The position numbers and the translations under genes are program-made. The notes beneath the pieces were generated by a model. It was not told the origin of the DNA. It did not search any database and saw nothing but the letters and a program-made list of their open reading frames with translations. Positions 1 through 8,217 of a stretch of DNA of 64,000 nucleotides are shown here, in pieces (positions within the stretch are counted from its first letter, which is position 1; every line of letters begins with the position of its first letter). Origin of the DNA: Chryseobacterium sp. RU37D. GTDB lineage: Bacteria > Bacteroidota > Bacteroidia > Flavobacteriales > Weeksellaceae. The stretch is from contig NZ_FTMM01000014.1 in NCBI RefSeq assembly GCF_900156075.1, positions 16,565 to 80,564 on the forward strand, given 5' to 3'.

Positions 1-349
1 AAAGTTTTTTAAAACTCTCTTTTAAATCGATCTCATTAAAATCTGTGAAAATTTTTCTTCTTGAATAAACTAACTTGGGAAGATTATTTTCTTTTATAAT
101 CTTAATAACTTTTTCAAGGTTTTTTAAATATTCATCTTTTGTTTCGGCAATAAAATTGTTGTTGTCTTTTGATAAAGATTTACTGGAAATAACTGTCTGG
201 TCAAATATTTCTGGCTGTAATTCAATGAGTTTTCCTTTAAAATCAATTGGGTTTAAACTGTCAAAAGAATAAAAACTAATGTGATTTTCTGTTGGATTTT
301 CGTCCGTGGAATACAGTTTTTCGTCGAATGGAAATTTGAAATAAATCAT
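1..349 (-). CDS. menF: Isochorismate synthase, N-terminal part (cut by window edge)
   Basis: Translating the minus strand from the ATG at 349 gives 116 codons without a stop, running off the window. The product starts MIYFKFPFDEKLYS and contains LPKLVYSRRKIF near residue 100, which resembles the conserved K-V-x-S-R-K segment at the front of chorismate-binding enzymes. The family converts chorismate to isochorismate, the first step of menaquinone synthesis. The upstream gene on the same strand is a MenI-type hotdog thioesterase, which fits a menaquinone operon. The catalytic core lies outside the window, so anthranilate or aminodeoxychorismate synthase cannot be fully excluded. The family call is inference from the N-terminus plus context. 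Confidence 0.7.
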   Translation of the reverse strand, partial: MIYFKFPFDEKLYSTDENPTENHISFYSFDSLNPIDFKGKLIELQPEIFDQTVISSKSLSKDNNNFIAETKDEYLKNLEKVIKIIKENNLPKLVYSRRKIFTDFNEIDLKESFKKL

Positions 350-533
350 TTTGTAATGCTTTTAGAAAATCAAGGCTTTGAAATGATATCCGAAATTTAA
401 AGATTGACTTTTCTTTTTGCAAAGGTATTACTGGTTTTAAAGATATCAAAATCTAATGAGTTGTTTTTTAGTAAAATAGCTGTATTTATAAACAAAAAGC
501 TCAATTTTTTGATCCCTTTTTTTTAAATTAAAT

Positions 534-974
534 TTATTTATTAATAATATTATTCGTCATCGTGGTATGGTTGATGAGTTGGCCTTTTTCATCACGGATT
601 TCAATCTCTGAAACGTGCATCGTTTTTCCTTTTCTGATGAATCTTGCAAAGGCTGTTAGCATTCCATCTTTTTTGCTTCTTAAATGATTAGAATTAATGT
701 TGGTTCCCACACCGTAGTATTTTTCGCCGTCAATGAAGATATTAGACAGGCTTGAGCCCATAGTTTCTGCCAATACACAGCTTGCCCCGCCGTGTAATAT
801 CCCGAAGGGCTGGTGTACTTTTGGCTGAACAGGCATGGTTGCGATCATAGTTTCGTTTTCTATATCAATATCGATGAACTTTATTTCTAAGGTTTTTGCT
901 AAAGTCACCTCATCGCCCCAGCTGTTTAAAAAGGCTAATATTTCTTCTTTTGATTTATCTTTAGTGTAGTACAT
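534..974 (-). CDS. PaaI/MenI-type hotdog-fold thioesterase
   Basis: A 146-residue protein of usual length for single-hotdog acyl-CoA thioesterases. The signature HGGASCVLAETMGS lies at about residues 61-74. H61-G-G and E70 match the helix and catalytic acid of the PaaI/MenI group, and H54 precedes them. The group hydrolyses thioesters such as 1,4-dihydroxy-2-naphthoyl-CoA (menaquinone pathway) or phenylacetyl-CoA. Isochorismate synthase follows 184 bp downstream on the same strand, which favours the DHNA-CoA role. That assignment rests on context. A general PaaI proofreading role remains possible. Confidence 0.85.
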   Translation of the reverse strand: MYYTKDKSKEEILAFLNSWGDEVTLAKTLEIKFIDIDIENETMIATMPVQPKVHQPFGILHGGASCVLAETMGSSLSNIFIDGEKYYGVGTNINSNHLRSKKDGMLTAFARFIRKGKTMHVSEIEIRDEKGQLINHTTMTNNIINK

Positions 975-1003
975 GTTTTAAATATGAGTAATTGGTAATA
1001 GAT

Positions 1004-1036
1004 AATTAAAACTAAGGTTAAGACTAAGATTGAAAA
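1004..1036. repeat. Dispersed TAAG(G/A)TT-type degenerate repeat
   Basis: Short run of ACTAAGGTTAAGACTAAGATTG between the thioesterase and acyltransferase genes. Similar heptad-like runs occur at 37002-37122 and 54893-54930. All are intergenic or at gene ends. Function is unknown. Confidence 0.4.
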
Positions 1037-1066
1037 CTTAATTTCAAAACTTCTAGCATCTGCCTT

Positions 1067-1663
1067 TTAGCCATTTGCTTCAGAATCATTCCCCATAATA
1101 TTCGGGTTCCAGTTTTCCGGGACTTTTGGGACGATATCGTTTTTTACATAATATTCCTGTATTTCCTGCATGATTTCTGCAAAAGGGACTGATGCTATTC
1201 TTTCATAAGGAATAGTATAACCCAGATATATGATTTTTCTTTTGAAATCTCCGGCTGCTAAAACAATAGGAACCTTCGCTGCCAAGGCCATATGATAAAA
1301 ACCTTTTCTCCATTTTGGAACCCAGCTTCTTGTACCTTCTGGGGTGATTACTAGACTAAAATCATCTTTTTCAAACTGTTTTGCAACGAAATTGACAAGG
1401 TCGTTTTTCTGACTTCGGTCAATCCCGATTCCACCAAGGCCTTTTACAATTCCACCGTACCAGGCTTTGGTATGAGCGTCTTTAATAATGATTTTCAACG
1501 GTTTCTTCAATGTCCAATAGGCAAGATTCCCCAAAAGGTATTCCATGTTGTGTGTATGCGGGGCTACAACGAGAATACATCGGTTCAGGTTGTTTACATC
1601 GCCTTGAAGAACGACTTTCCAACCCATTATTTTTAACATCAGTCTGCCAATCAGTTTTCTCAT
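1067..1663 (-). CDS. PlsC-family lysophospholipid acyltransferase
   Basis: A 198-residue protein. The family transfers an acyl chain to lysophosphatidic acid or a related acceptor at the inner membrane. Visible blocks are APHTHNMEYLL (residues 34-44, an HX4E version of the catalytic HX4D/E motif with H36 and E41), GIGIDRS (78-84, block II) and TPEGTRS (107-113, block III with E109 and R112). It is somewhat shorter than classical PlsC, as is common for the small acyltransferases of Bacteroidota. The exact acceptor is unknown. The ATG at 1663 follows a terminator-like hairpin, so it probably has its own promoter. Confidence 0.85.
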   Translation of the reverse strand: MRKLIGRLMLKIMGWKVVLQGDVNNLNRCILVVAPHTHNMEYLLGNLAYWTLKKPLKIIIKDAHTKAWYGGIVKGLGGIGIDRSQKNDLVNFVAKQFEKDDFSLVITPEGTRSWVPKWRKGFYHMALAAKVPIVLAAGDFKRKIIYLGYTIPYERIASVPFAEIMQEIQEYYVKNDIVPKVPENWNPNIMGNDSEANG

Positions 1664-1681
1664 ATACTTTGAATTAATAAC

Positions 1682-1711
1682 AAAAAAGTATAACCAAAGT
1701 GGTTATACTTT
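1682..1711 (-). terminator. Rho-independent terminator upstream of the acyltransferase
   Basis: AAAGTATAACC (1685-1695) pairs perfectly with GGTTATACTTT (1701-1711) over 11 bp with a 5-nt loop. Read on the minus strand the stem is followed by six T. It would end transcription from the small ORF at 1738-1800 or read-through from the pspC operon. Confidence 0.75.
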
Positions 1712-1737
1712 ACAAATATATTGAAATATTATCGCTC

Positions 1738-1800
1738 TTAAAATAAACTGCTGATTAAATCAACAATTTTTATTACTATTTCTAATGCTAATTGTATCAT
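1738..1800 (-). CDS. Possible 20-residue hydrophobic peptide
   Basis: The minus strand reads ATG at 1800 to TAA at 1738, encoding a peptide that starts MIQLALEIV and ends DLISSLF. It is almost entirely hydrophobic or amphipathic, with one Glu, one Lys and one Asp, like membrane-active peptides or type I toxins. What supports it is position: a Bacteroidota-type -7 box (TACATTTG, 1857-1850) lies 50 nt upstream and a strong terminator 27 nt downstream, giving a predicted transcript of about 160 nt. No Shine-Dalgarno is visible, which is normal for this phylum. An ORF this short can occur by chance, so the coding call is tentative. Confidence 0.3.
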   Translation of the reverse strand: MIQLALEIVIKIVDLISSLF

Positions 1801-1849
1801 GATTATTTAATATTTTTTTGAGTGTTTTTGGTTATCATTTTTTTCTAGA

Positions 1850-1880
1850 CAAATGTAAAATTTTTTATTGACATACGGAA
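1850..1880 (-). promoter_or_regulatory. Candidate Bacteroidota promoter for the 1.7-kb peptide locus
   Basis: On the minus strand TACATTTG (1857-1850) matches the -7 consensus TAnnTTTG. TTC (1880-1878) stands 20 nt upstream in the -33 position, one base off TTG. Predicted start is near 1844. Confidence 0.45.
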
Positions 1881-1907
1881 CTAAAAATCAATATTTTTTT
1901 GTTGTTT

Positions 1908-1973
1908 CTGAGAGAAGAAGAGTGTGAATTTCAAACGGTTGTGGTTGTCCATTCACACCTTCTGTCACTCTCT
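1908..1973. other. Long imperfect hairpin just past the pspC-domain gene
   Basis: GTGTGAAT (1922-1929) pairs with ATTCACAC (1951-1958). The stem extends through GAAG/CTTC (1917-1920 with 1959-1962) and GAGAG/CTCTC. It begins about 10 bp beyond the stop codon of the pspC-domain gene. There is no T-run on either side, so a classical terminator is doubtful. It may protect a 3' end. Confidence 0.4.
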
Positions 1974-1981
1974 GCAGTTAA

Positions 1982-3706
1982 TTATTTAGTTTGTATAGAA
2001 ATTTCGTTTTTGTCCTCGTTTACTTTAATATCCAGTTTGCCGCCTTTTATATTTTTGATATTACTTTTCATAGAATCAATTACCTTATCTGCCTGGTTGC
2101 TCGGAACTTTTTTTCCGTTGATTATAATGCTGTCGCTGTCTTTATTGTCAGAGCTATATTCAATGGTAGAGCCGTTTACGGTGATTTTATTCTTTTCAAT
2201 TTTAATGTTTCCGTGCTCATCTTTATCCTGATCATCATCGTTGATTCCGTCTCCATTCAAATCTCCGTCGAAATCGATTCCGTCTCTTTTTACGGGGATT
2301 ACAACTGATTTTGTAGGAATTACCAATTCATAATTGATATTGTAATCTCTGAAACGGTGTTCGTAAGGATATTTGATGTAGTTTGGAAGAATCACTTTGT
2401 TGTCTACAACTTCTACCGGTACATTTACATTTAGAGGAAGATTATATCCTTTTGCTTCTTTTTTAATGATTAAATAAGGCGTTTTAATATCAGCTTTTCT
2501 CGTTACTTCTACATGGATCCAGTCTTTTTCAAATACTGATACTTTGTCAGAATAAAGATCATTGTCGTATCCTGTGAAGTTTTGAGGAATCGTTACCTGC
2601 TTGAAGTCTACATAGATGCTGTCTGATTTTGTATTGATCGCAACCTCTTCCGTATCTTCTTTATGACCTTTCAGGAACATTTCTTTCTTCGCCATGCTTA
2701 CTCCGAAATAAGTGGATACCGCGATCAATCCAAGGAATAAAGCTCCGATTACCCAGCCTGTATTTCTCAATTTTGTTTTTGGAGAAATTAATTTAATGCT
2801 TAATAATCCGAAGATCATTGCAGGAATTAAGCTTCCTAAAACAATCATTGCCATGATTACGTATTTCATTCCGTCGTTATCGAAATAGAAGTCCATCTGG
2901 CTGATCGGCGGGAAATCATTATTTCCCATGAACCCGAAGATTACAAATACTCCGATTAAACAGGAGAATGACATCAGTGCGAAAATACCACCTAAAATAT
3001 ATCGTATTACATTCCATACTCCGCTTCCGGCGTTGTTGATGTAAGGCTTGCTTTCAATATAGATTTCTCCGACCCTCTGAGTAGATTCGTTGGCAAATTG
3101 TACCAATTTATTAGACTCATTCTTAAGATTGTCGAAGTTCATAGGCTTTCCCTTCATTTTCAGGAAATCTGCCGCAGTTTCAGCTTTTGGTAAAACGATC
3201 CAAAGAATGATGTAAAGCAATACTACAAGAGATGAAGAGATGGCTGCTGTGAAAATTCCTAATACGAAAATTCCCAGCCAGATAGCTCTCATTGCGGTAA
3301 TGTCCATTCCTACGTAGTGGGCAAGGCCCGCGCACACCCCTGCGATTTTTTGTCTTTCAGGATCACGGAATAACTGTTTTTTATCAGTATATTCTGTTCC
3401 CGAATGGCCTTTTCTGGAATTGTTTTTCTCAGAATAATAAGCTTCTTCCTGCTCTTCGATTTTTTCAGGAGTTCCGATTTGTGCAATTACTCTTTCTACG
3501 TCTGTATCGTTGATCACTTCACGTTTTCCTAGGGAATCTTTGAAGATTTCCACCATTCTGATTTCTATGTCATGCATTACCTCATCTACTTCCGAAGCGT
3601 CCAGTGAGCTTCTCAGCGCGTTCAGGTAATCGCTAAGCTTTATATATGCGTGTTCTTCTATGGTAAAAGAAAAACCTGCGAGTCCTATTGAGAGTGTCTT
3701 GTTCAT
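1982..3706 (-). CDS. PspC-domain membrane protein
   Basis: A 574-residue protein. Residues 1-100 form a soluble region found before PspC domains in Bacteroidota (IKLSDYLNALRSSL). A PspC domain spans about 110-173 (LFRDPERQKIAGVCAGLAHYVG followed by a membrane helix). Further hydrophobic segments lie near 235-265, 280-305 and 315-340. The C-terminal half looks like an exported beta-rich adhesin-like domain. Near residue 480 is an acidic DGDLNGDGINDDD loop that resembles a calcium-binding site. PspC relatives act in membrane-stress responses. The padR gene lies 10 bp upstream in the same operon, so PadR probably controls it. The function in this phylum is not established. Confidence 0.85.
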   Translation of the reverse strand: MNKTLSIGLAGFSFTIEEHAYIKLSDYLNALRSSLDASEVDEVMHDIEIRMVEIFKDSLGKREVINDTDVERVIAQIGTPEKIEEQEEAYYSEKNNSRKGHSGTEYTDKKQLFRDPERQKIAGVCAGLAHYVGMDITAMRAIWLGIFVLGIFTAAISSSLVVLLYIILWIVLPKAETAADFLKMKGKPMNFDNLKNESNKLVQFANESTQRVGEIYIESKPYINNAGSGVWNVIRYILGGIFALMSFSCLIGVFVIFGFMGNNDFPPISQMDFYFDNDGMKYVIMAMIVLGSLIPAMIFGLLSIKLISPKTKLRNTGWVIGALFLGLIAVSTYFGVSMAKKEMFLKGHKEDTEEVAINTKSDSIYVDFKQVTIPQNFTGYDNDLYSDKVSVFEKDWIHVEVTRKADIKTPYLIIKKEAKGYNLPLNVNVPVEVVDNKVILPNYIKYPYEHRFRDYNINYELVIPTKSVVIPVKRDGIDFDGDLNGDGINDDDQDKDEHGNIKIEKNKITVNGSTIEYSSDNKDSDSIIINGKKVPSNQADKVIDSMKSNIKNIKGGKLDIKVNEDKNEISIQTK

Positions 3707-3716
3707 AGCTTTGTTT

Positions 3717-4046
3717 TTAATTTTTTTGAGTGATTTGGTTGACAGAATCTGTTAATTCGTTCCAGGTATTTTGAAGTTCATCTAAAAATAATTTACCTTT
3801 CTCGGTGATCTGGTAATATTTTCTTGGTGGTCCTCCAGTGGATTCTTCCCATCTGTAGGAGAGGAATTCTCCGTTTTTCAGTCTTGTCAAAAGAGGGTAG
3901 AGTGTACCTTCCACTACGTCCAGCTTTCCTTTTTTTAGTTCATCTATAAGGTCGGAAACATACATTTCGCGATGATTGATGAGACTTAAAATACAGAATT
4001 CCAGAATTCCTTTTCGCATTTGCGCTTTGGTATTTTCAGTATTCAT
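3717..4046 (-). CDS. PadR-family transcriptional regulator
   Basis: A 109-residue winged-helix protein typical of short PadR regulators. It has RKGILEFCILSLI at the N-terminus, VVEGTLYPLLTRLKNGEFL as recognition helix and start of wing, and GGPPRKYYQITEKGKLFLDEL for the wing and C-terminal helix. PadR proteins repress adjacent genes, often membrane proteins or transporters. It is co-transcribed with the pspC-domain gene (10 bp gap), an arrangement common in Bacteroidota. Autoregulation is likely but not shown. Confidence 0.93.
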   Translation of the reverse strand: MNTENTKAQMRKGILEFCILSLINHREMYVSDLIDELKKGKLDVVEGTLYPLLTRLKNGEFLSYRWEESTGGPPRKYYQITEKGKLFLDELQNTWNELTDSVNQITQKN

Positions 4047-4128
4047 CTTTAATAAGTTTTGTTAATTAGTTATATTCTAAATTCAGTTTAAGTTCCTAGC
4101 TAGATGAACCTATTCTGATTTTACATTA

Positions 4129-4160
4129 CAAAGATATATAATTAAAATGGTATTATGCAA
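4129..4160 (-). promoter_or_regulatory. Promoter of the padR-pspC operon
   Basis: On the minus strand TTG (4160-4158), a 21-nt spacer and TATCTTTG (4136-4129) match the Bacteroidota -33/-7 consensus. Predicted start is near 4123, leaving a leader of about 75 nt before padR. Confidence 0.65.
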
Positions 4161-4285
4161 TACAAAGTAGTAAAAAATGTTAATTAACTTTATTAACTAA
4201 TTGATAATCATATAAATAAAATTTTAATGAAATTTTCTCTGCCTTTAAACCGAATAAAGATTCATTATAAAAATTTAATTTTTTG

Positions 4286-4293
4286 TACTTTTG
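4286..4293 (+). promoter_or_regulatory. Candidate -7 box before the XAC2610-like gene
   Basis: TACTTTTG fits TAnnTTTG and lies 48 bp before the ATG at 4341. No good TTG is seen at the -33 position. Confidence 0.4.
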
Positions 4294-4340
4294 GTCTTGG
4301 ATTTTGATTCAAAAACAATAAGAATTTTAATTTACTAAAG

Positions 4341-5027
4341 ATGAAGTATACATTATTATTGTCGATATTTATTTCATGGAACTTCTGTTACGCACAACAT
4401 CAGTTTGAACTGAAAAATGCTTCAAAAAATTATGATGTAAAAATTAATGTTGAGAACTGTGATGACAGTGAATGTAAGGGTAAGGCAACTGTTGAACTAT
4501 TCAAGAAAAGTACCTCCAAAAATCTTCAAACCCTAGTTTCTGATAATTTAAATTTTTATTTGGATAAAGACCAAAAACCAACTGCTAATATTATTCAGAT
4601 CTATAACGAACAAAGCCCATTAATTTTTGATGATTTTAATTTTGACGGAACAGAAGATGTAGCCATGAGAAATGGTAATGTAAGTGGACATAGTGGACCA
4701 TCTTATGATGTTTATGTATTTAATAGTGCGAAAAAACAATTTGTTCTCAATGATGAGCTGACTGCTCTGGCCCACGGGAATTTAGGAATGTTTAATACAG
4801 ATTCCGAAAGAAAAAGATTAATTACATATTCCCAATCAGGCTGCTGCTGGCATCTCACTACAGAATATACGGTACTTCCGCAAAGAGGTTTGTTTAAAGT
4901 GTATGAGTTGGAAGAGGATGCAAGGGGAGGAGAAAAGGTAATTGTAACAAGAAAAGAATTCATTGATGATAAATGGATCACTAATACTAAAATATATCCA
5001 ATCAACGAATATTATAAAGAAAATTAA
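4341..5027 (+). CDS. Exported XAC2610-like protein
   Basis: A 228-residue protein with a signal peptide (MKYTLLLSIFISWNFCYAQ, cleavage near residue 18). The segment DDFNFDGTEDVAMRNG followed by SGPSYDVYVFN is characteristic of XAC2610-related proteins, a family known mainly from structure. A CCW motif sits near residue 168. The stop codon shares one base with the start of the HD-domain gene (TAATG), so the two are translationally coupled. The molecular function is unknown. The name denotes family resemblance only. Confidence 0.7.
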   Translation: MKYTLLLSIFISWNFCYAQHQFELKNASKNYDVKINVENCDDSECKGKATVELFKKSTSKNLQTLVSDNLNFYLDKDQKPTANIIQIYNEQSPLIFDDFNFDGTEDVAMRNGNVSGHSGPSYDVYVFNSAKKQFVLNDELTALAHGNLGMFNTDSERKRLITYSQSGCCWHLTTEYTVLPQRGLFKVYELEEDARGGEKVIVTRKEFIDDKWITNTKIYPINEYYKEN

Positions 5028-5629
5028 TGATGAAAATACAAAAAGAAATTGATTTTATTCTTGCTATTGACGCATTGAAAAATGTACAGCGAAGAAATTA
5101 CAATGCAGATGATTCCAGAAGAGAAAATATGGCTGAACATTCATGGCAGATCATTATCTTGGCTCAAATTCTTTATCCTTATGCGAAAAACAAAGCAGAT
5201 ATTGATTTATTAAGAGTAATCAGAATGCTTTCCATTCACGATTTAGTCGAAATTGAAGCTGGAGATACTTTTCTTTTTGATGAAGTCGCAATGATAGGTA
5301 AGTTTGAAAGGGAAAAAGTTTCTGCCCAAAAGATATTTGGAATTCTCGATGAACCATTGCAATCTGAGTTTTTCAATCTTTGGCTTGAATTTGAAGAGGA
5401 AGAAACATCTGATGCTATTTTTGCCTGTGCTATTGACAGGATTATGCCCTTTATTTTAAATTCCCATACTTCAGGAAAAAGCTGGACGGAAGCAAAAGTA
5501 ACGGAAAAACAAATCAGGAGTATGCTTGAAAATGCAATTAGCAGGGCATCTGATGAAATGGGAGAGGCGTTTCTGCATTTACTGATTAAAAATTTGGAGT
5601 CTGAGAAGGTTTTGAAATCGTTTTTATGA
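5027..5629 (+). CDS. HD-domain hydrolase (YfbR/HDDC2-like)
   Basis: A 200-residue protein with the metal-binding HD pattern: H38 in MAEHSW, H71-D72 in LSIHDLVEIEAGD with E75 and D80, and a later Asp in FACAIDRIMP near residue 137. The length and the AEHSW segment fit the YfbR/HDDC2 group, which includes 5'-deoxynucleotidases. The start at 5027 overlaps the preceding stop by one base. A second ATG follows at 5030, and either may be used. Substrate specificity cannot be read from the sequence. Confidence 0.85.
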   Translation: MMKIQKEIDFILAIDALKNVQRRNYNADDSRRENMAEHSWQIIILAQILYPYAKNKADIDLLRVIRMLSIHDLVEIEAGDTFLFDEVAMIGKFEREKVSAQKIFGILDEPLQSEFFNLWLEFEEEETSDAIFACAIDRIMPFILNSHTSGKSWTEAKVTEKQIRSMLENAISRASDEMGEAFLHLLIKNLESEKVLKSFL

Positions 5630-6060
5630 AAGCAAGCGAGACAAAAAATTTGAATGTGTGTTTTTTTAGTTAAACAAGGTATTCTCAGCTTAAGGAGTGC
5701 AAAGTTTGTCATTCCGTAGGAATCTATACCATACTTTTGTGGAGGTATTTTCAATTTCATGCTTATTATAATACAACGTGCTCTGTTGCTTTAAGGGACG
5801 ATATTTACATTATAACTAAAAACCAATAGATTATAAAAGATATTAAAATCATATTGCAATGAATTTAAAAAATTTTAGATTATAAACAGCAGAATAACAC
5901 GAAGATGAATAAAAACTATACATTAAAAAATGTATCATTCATATGCACAACTCTACAACAAAGCTTTTATTACACGTTTCCAGAGAGCAGTTTAGAGAGA
6001 CACAGAAAACTGATCATAATAATCCGGGATTTTTCCAAGAACAAGTTTATGATGCCATTT
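5630..6060. other. Intergenic region with a dispersed repeat and no clear gene
   Basis: This 431-bp gap separates the HD gene from the convergent AraC gene. It holds GTTTGTCATTCCGTAGG at 5704-5724, repeated in inverted orientation at 62992-63012. Two weak overlapping reading frames near 5905-6100 look like chance or decayed coding sequence. No terminator hairpin was found. Confidence 0.5.
5704..5724 (+). repeat. 21-bp dispersed repeat, copy 1
   Basis: Contains TTTGTCATTCCGTAGGAATC. The same 21 bases occur inverted at 62992-63012. Flanking bases (ATACTTT / CATACTATATTTT) also show weak similarity, so the element may be longer. Confidence 0.7.
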
Positions 6061-6867
6061 TCATCTTACCATCGACGGCGCAAAGCCATACTGCTTTTTA
6101 AAAGCGTAAGAAAAATGCGAAAAGTCTTCAAAACCAACTTCCATAAAAACATCTGAAGGCTTTTTATTTTTTTCAGACAAATGATAAAATGCCAGTTCGA
6201 GCCGTTTCTGGGTAAGCCATCGTTGAGGAGTTGTGTGAAAAATTTTCCTGAAATCCCGATTAAAAGTGGATAAACTTCTTCCAGTTAAATACCCAAATTT
6301 TTCCAAAGGCATATTAAACATATAATTTTTTTCCATAAAATTGATCAGATCAATCTTTCCGGGTTCTTCAAAATCGGTAAGAACAGAGTCTATATTAGGA
6401 TCAATTTCTCTTAAAATACTTATCGCTTCTATGATTTTTAACGAAGCAATATGTTCAGGAAAACAATCTTTCATTTCAAAATAAGGAATGAGTGAGGCCA
6501 TGAAGCTTTCCAGCAACGGATGTTTTTCAAAACTATAAATTTTAGAATTTTTGCGGATATTTTTCTCTGTAATTTCTAATGTAGTATAAAAATCTTTCAA
6601 ACGTTTTTTTGTTAAATGTATTACCACTGCCTTATGCGGAAGTCCGTCCTTAGGATAGTTAATGATCGTTGCTAGTTGATTTCTGGGAATCAGGAAAATA
6701 TCTCCTGCCTTGAAAAGATAAGATTTATCGGTCTGAATAATTTTTGTTTCACCGGAAATAAACCAGACCAGCATATGAAATTCAAAAACCGTTTCTGTTT
6801 TGAAAAGTTTATCGTCGTAGGTGGAAAGTTTAATATCCGGTGTAATATATTGAATATGAAAATCCAT
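6061..6867 (-). CDS. AraC-family transcriptional regulator
   Basis: About 268 residues from the ATG at 6867. The N-terminal half is a cupin-like sensing domain (SYLFKAGDIFLIPRNQLATI). The C-terminal half is the double helix-turn-helix (MPLEKFGYLTGRSLSTFNRDF ... KKPSDVFMEVGFEDFSHFSYAFKKQYG). A longer frame begins with TTG at 6882, but that TTG lies inside the candidate -7 box, so the ATG is preferred. The SDR oxidoreductase gene is the nearest upstream neighbour on the same strand and a plausible target. The ligand is unknown. Confidence 0.9.
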   Translation of the reverse strand: MDFHIQYITPDIKLSTYDDKLFKTETVFEFHMLVWFISGETKIIQTDKSYLFKAGDIFLIPRNQLATIINYPKDGLPHKAVVIHLTKKRLKDFYTTLEITEKNIRKNSKIYSFEKHPLLESFMASLIPYFEMKDCFPEHIASLKIIEAISILREIDPNIDSVLTDFEEPGKIDLINFMEKNYMFNMPLEKFGYLTGRSLSTFNRDFRKIFHTTPQRWLTQKRLELAFYHLSEKNKKPSDVFMEVGFEDFSHFSYAFKKQYGFAPSMVR

Positions 6868-6879
6868 TGTCTTTAATTT

Positions 6880-6887
6880 CAAGGATA
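6880..6887 (-). promoter_or_regulatory. Candidate -7 box of the AraC gene
   Basis: Minus strand TATCCTTG, one mismatch to TAnnTTTG, 12 nt before the ATG at 6867. It argues against the longer TTG start at 6882. Confidence 0.35.
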
Positions 6888-6999
6888 AATTTAAATAAAT
6901 TTTTGGCTGTAAGCTGGGAGTTGGCTGCTGAAAGATTTGATAGAGTTAATTTTATGTTCTTAATAACTTCCATGCTCCAGCTTCTCACTTCCATCCAAA

Positions 7000-8007
7000 T
7001 TAAATAATGTCAAACTTTAACCCGATCATTTCCTCACTCAGTTTCCAAAGCCGTTCTGCATTTTCGGGATCAATAGAGTAGGGCTGAACTCCTCTGATAG
7101 TCAAGGGGTCATCAAATCTGTGCTCGATTTGCCCATTATCGATTTCTGCAATATTACAATTTTCACAGTAAATGCCCCCCATATTTTCAAGGAGCGGACT
7201 TGTTGCACACCAAACTGTTGTAGCAGAGCCTTGAGGAATGGTTTTTAGTTTGGCTTCGACTTCAGGCTTGATTTTTCCGTTTTTGTCATGTGTCCCCATT
7301 TGTATAAATAAATCCATAGGTTCTTCTCTTCCCAGATCAGTTCCGTAGACAGATCCAGGATGTAAAGAATAGGCTCTCACATTAAATTTTTTTGCCCTTT
7401 CGTCCAATGCCACAGCGAATAAATTACTTGCAGTTTTAGATTGTCCATAGCCGGCTAAAGTATGATATTCTTTATTCTCAAAATTCGGATCTTCAAAATC
7501 AAAAGGAGACATCTGATGCCCGTATGACGAAACATTGATAACCCTTGCTCCGTTAGCGTTTTTTAAAGCCTGCCACAATTTTGCTGTAAGATGAAACGGT
7601 CCTAAATAATTGGTTGCCAGCTGGGATTCTATTCCTCTGCTGTCCTTTCTTAAAGGAACCCACATAATGCCTGCGTTGTTGATTAATAAGTCTAATTTTC
7701 TTCCTGTAGAAATAAATTTTTCTGCAAAAGCTTCGATAGACTGGGGATCAATCAAATCCAGTTTTTCAATTTCTACATTTTCAATGCCTTGTAGATTTTT
7801 TTTTGCTTTTTCAAGATCTCTCGCAGGAACTATTACCGTGGCTCCTGCTGAAGCTAAAGTTTTTGTGGTTTCTAATCCGATTCCTGCATAGCCTCCGGTT
7901 ATAACTACGATTTTTTCTGAAAGATCAATTCCGCTAATAACTTCATTTGCTGTGGATGCTGCATTGAAACCCGAGTTGATAGGGTGTTGTAAATTATTAA
8001 GTTTCAT
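7000..8007 (-). CDS. Short-chain dehydrogenase/reductase
   Basis: A 335-residue SDR, longer than the classical 250 because of N- and C-terminal extensions, similar in layout to retinol-dehydrogenase-like SDRs. TGGYAGIG (37-44) is the nucleotide-binding glycine motif. NNAG lies at 110-113. The catalytic set is Ser160/161, Tyr187 and Lys191 (YGQSK). It should reduce or oxidise an alcohol/carbonyl with NAD(P)(H); the substrate is unknown. The AraC-family regulator downstream on the same strand may control it. Confidence 0.92.
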   Translation of the reverse strand: MKLNNLQHPINSGFNAASTANEVISGIDLSEKIVVITGGYAGIGLETTKTLASAGATVIVPARDLEKAKKNLQGIENVEIEKLDLIDPQSIEAFAEKFISTGRKLDLLINNAGIMWVPLRKDSRGIESQLATNYLGPFHLTAKLWQALKNANGARVINVSSYGHQMSPFDFEDPNFENKEYHTLAGYGQSKTASNLFAVALDERAKKFNVRAYSLHPGSVYGTDLGREEPMDLFIQMGTHDKNGKIKPEVEAKLKTIPQGSATTVWCATSPLLENMGGIYCENCNIAEIDNGQIEHRFDDPLTIRGVQPYSIDPENAERLWKLSEEMIGLKFDII

Positions 8008-8036
8008 TTTTAAATTGTTTTAAAATTTTCTTCAGA

Positions 8037-8044
8037 CAAAGTTA
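8037..8044 (-). promoter_or_regulatory. Candidate -7 box of the SDR gene
   Basis: Minus strand TAACTTTG matches TAnnTTTG, 29 nt before the ATG at 8007. No TTG is found at the usual -33 spacing, so an activator such as the neighbouring AraC protein could be needed. That last point is inference. Confidence 0.45.
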
Positions 8045-8173
8045 GGTGGATGTAAAACTGATCATTTTGTTTAAAATACCAATTTACTTTGTTTGAAATG
8101 CCATATTTTGTGATTTTATAAGAACTGAGATATTATTTTGCTGTGCTTTCCGTTTAATTATTATAAAACTTGT

Positions 8174-8204
8174 TTGCGCATTTTTCCGTGAATAAGTAAT
8201 TTTG
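8174..8204 (+). promoter_or_regulatory. Promoter of the glycosyltransferase gene
   Basis: TTG (8174-8176), 20-nt spacer, TAATTTTG (8197-8204): a full match to the Bacteroidota consensus. Predicted start is near 8210, so the leader before the TTG start codon at 8218 is only about 8 nt. Confidence 0.7.
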
Positions 8205-8217
8205 AAAAATTTTCAAT

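Noticed and set aside
5905..6156. 83-codon plus-strand ORF
   Set aside because: Its last third is antisense to the AraC gene, composition is not protein-like and no motif was seen; a competing frame in the same place looks equally good.
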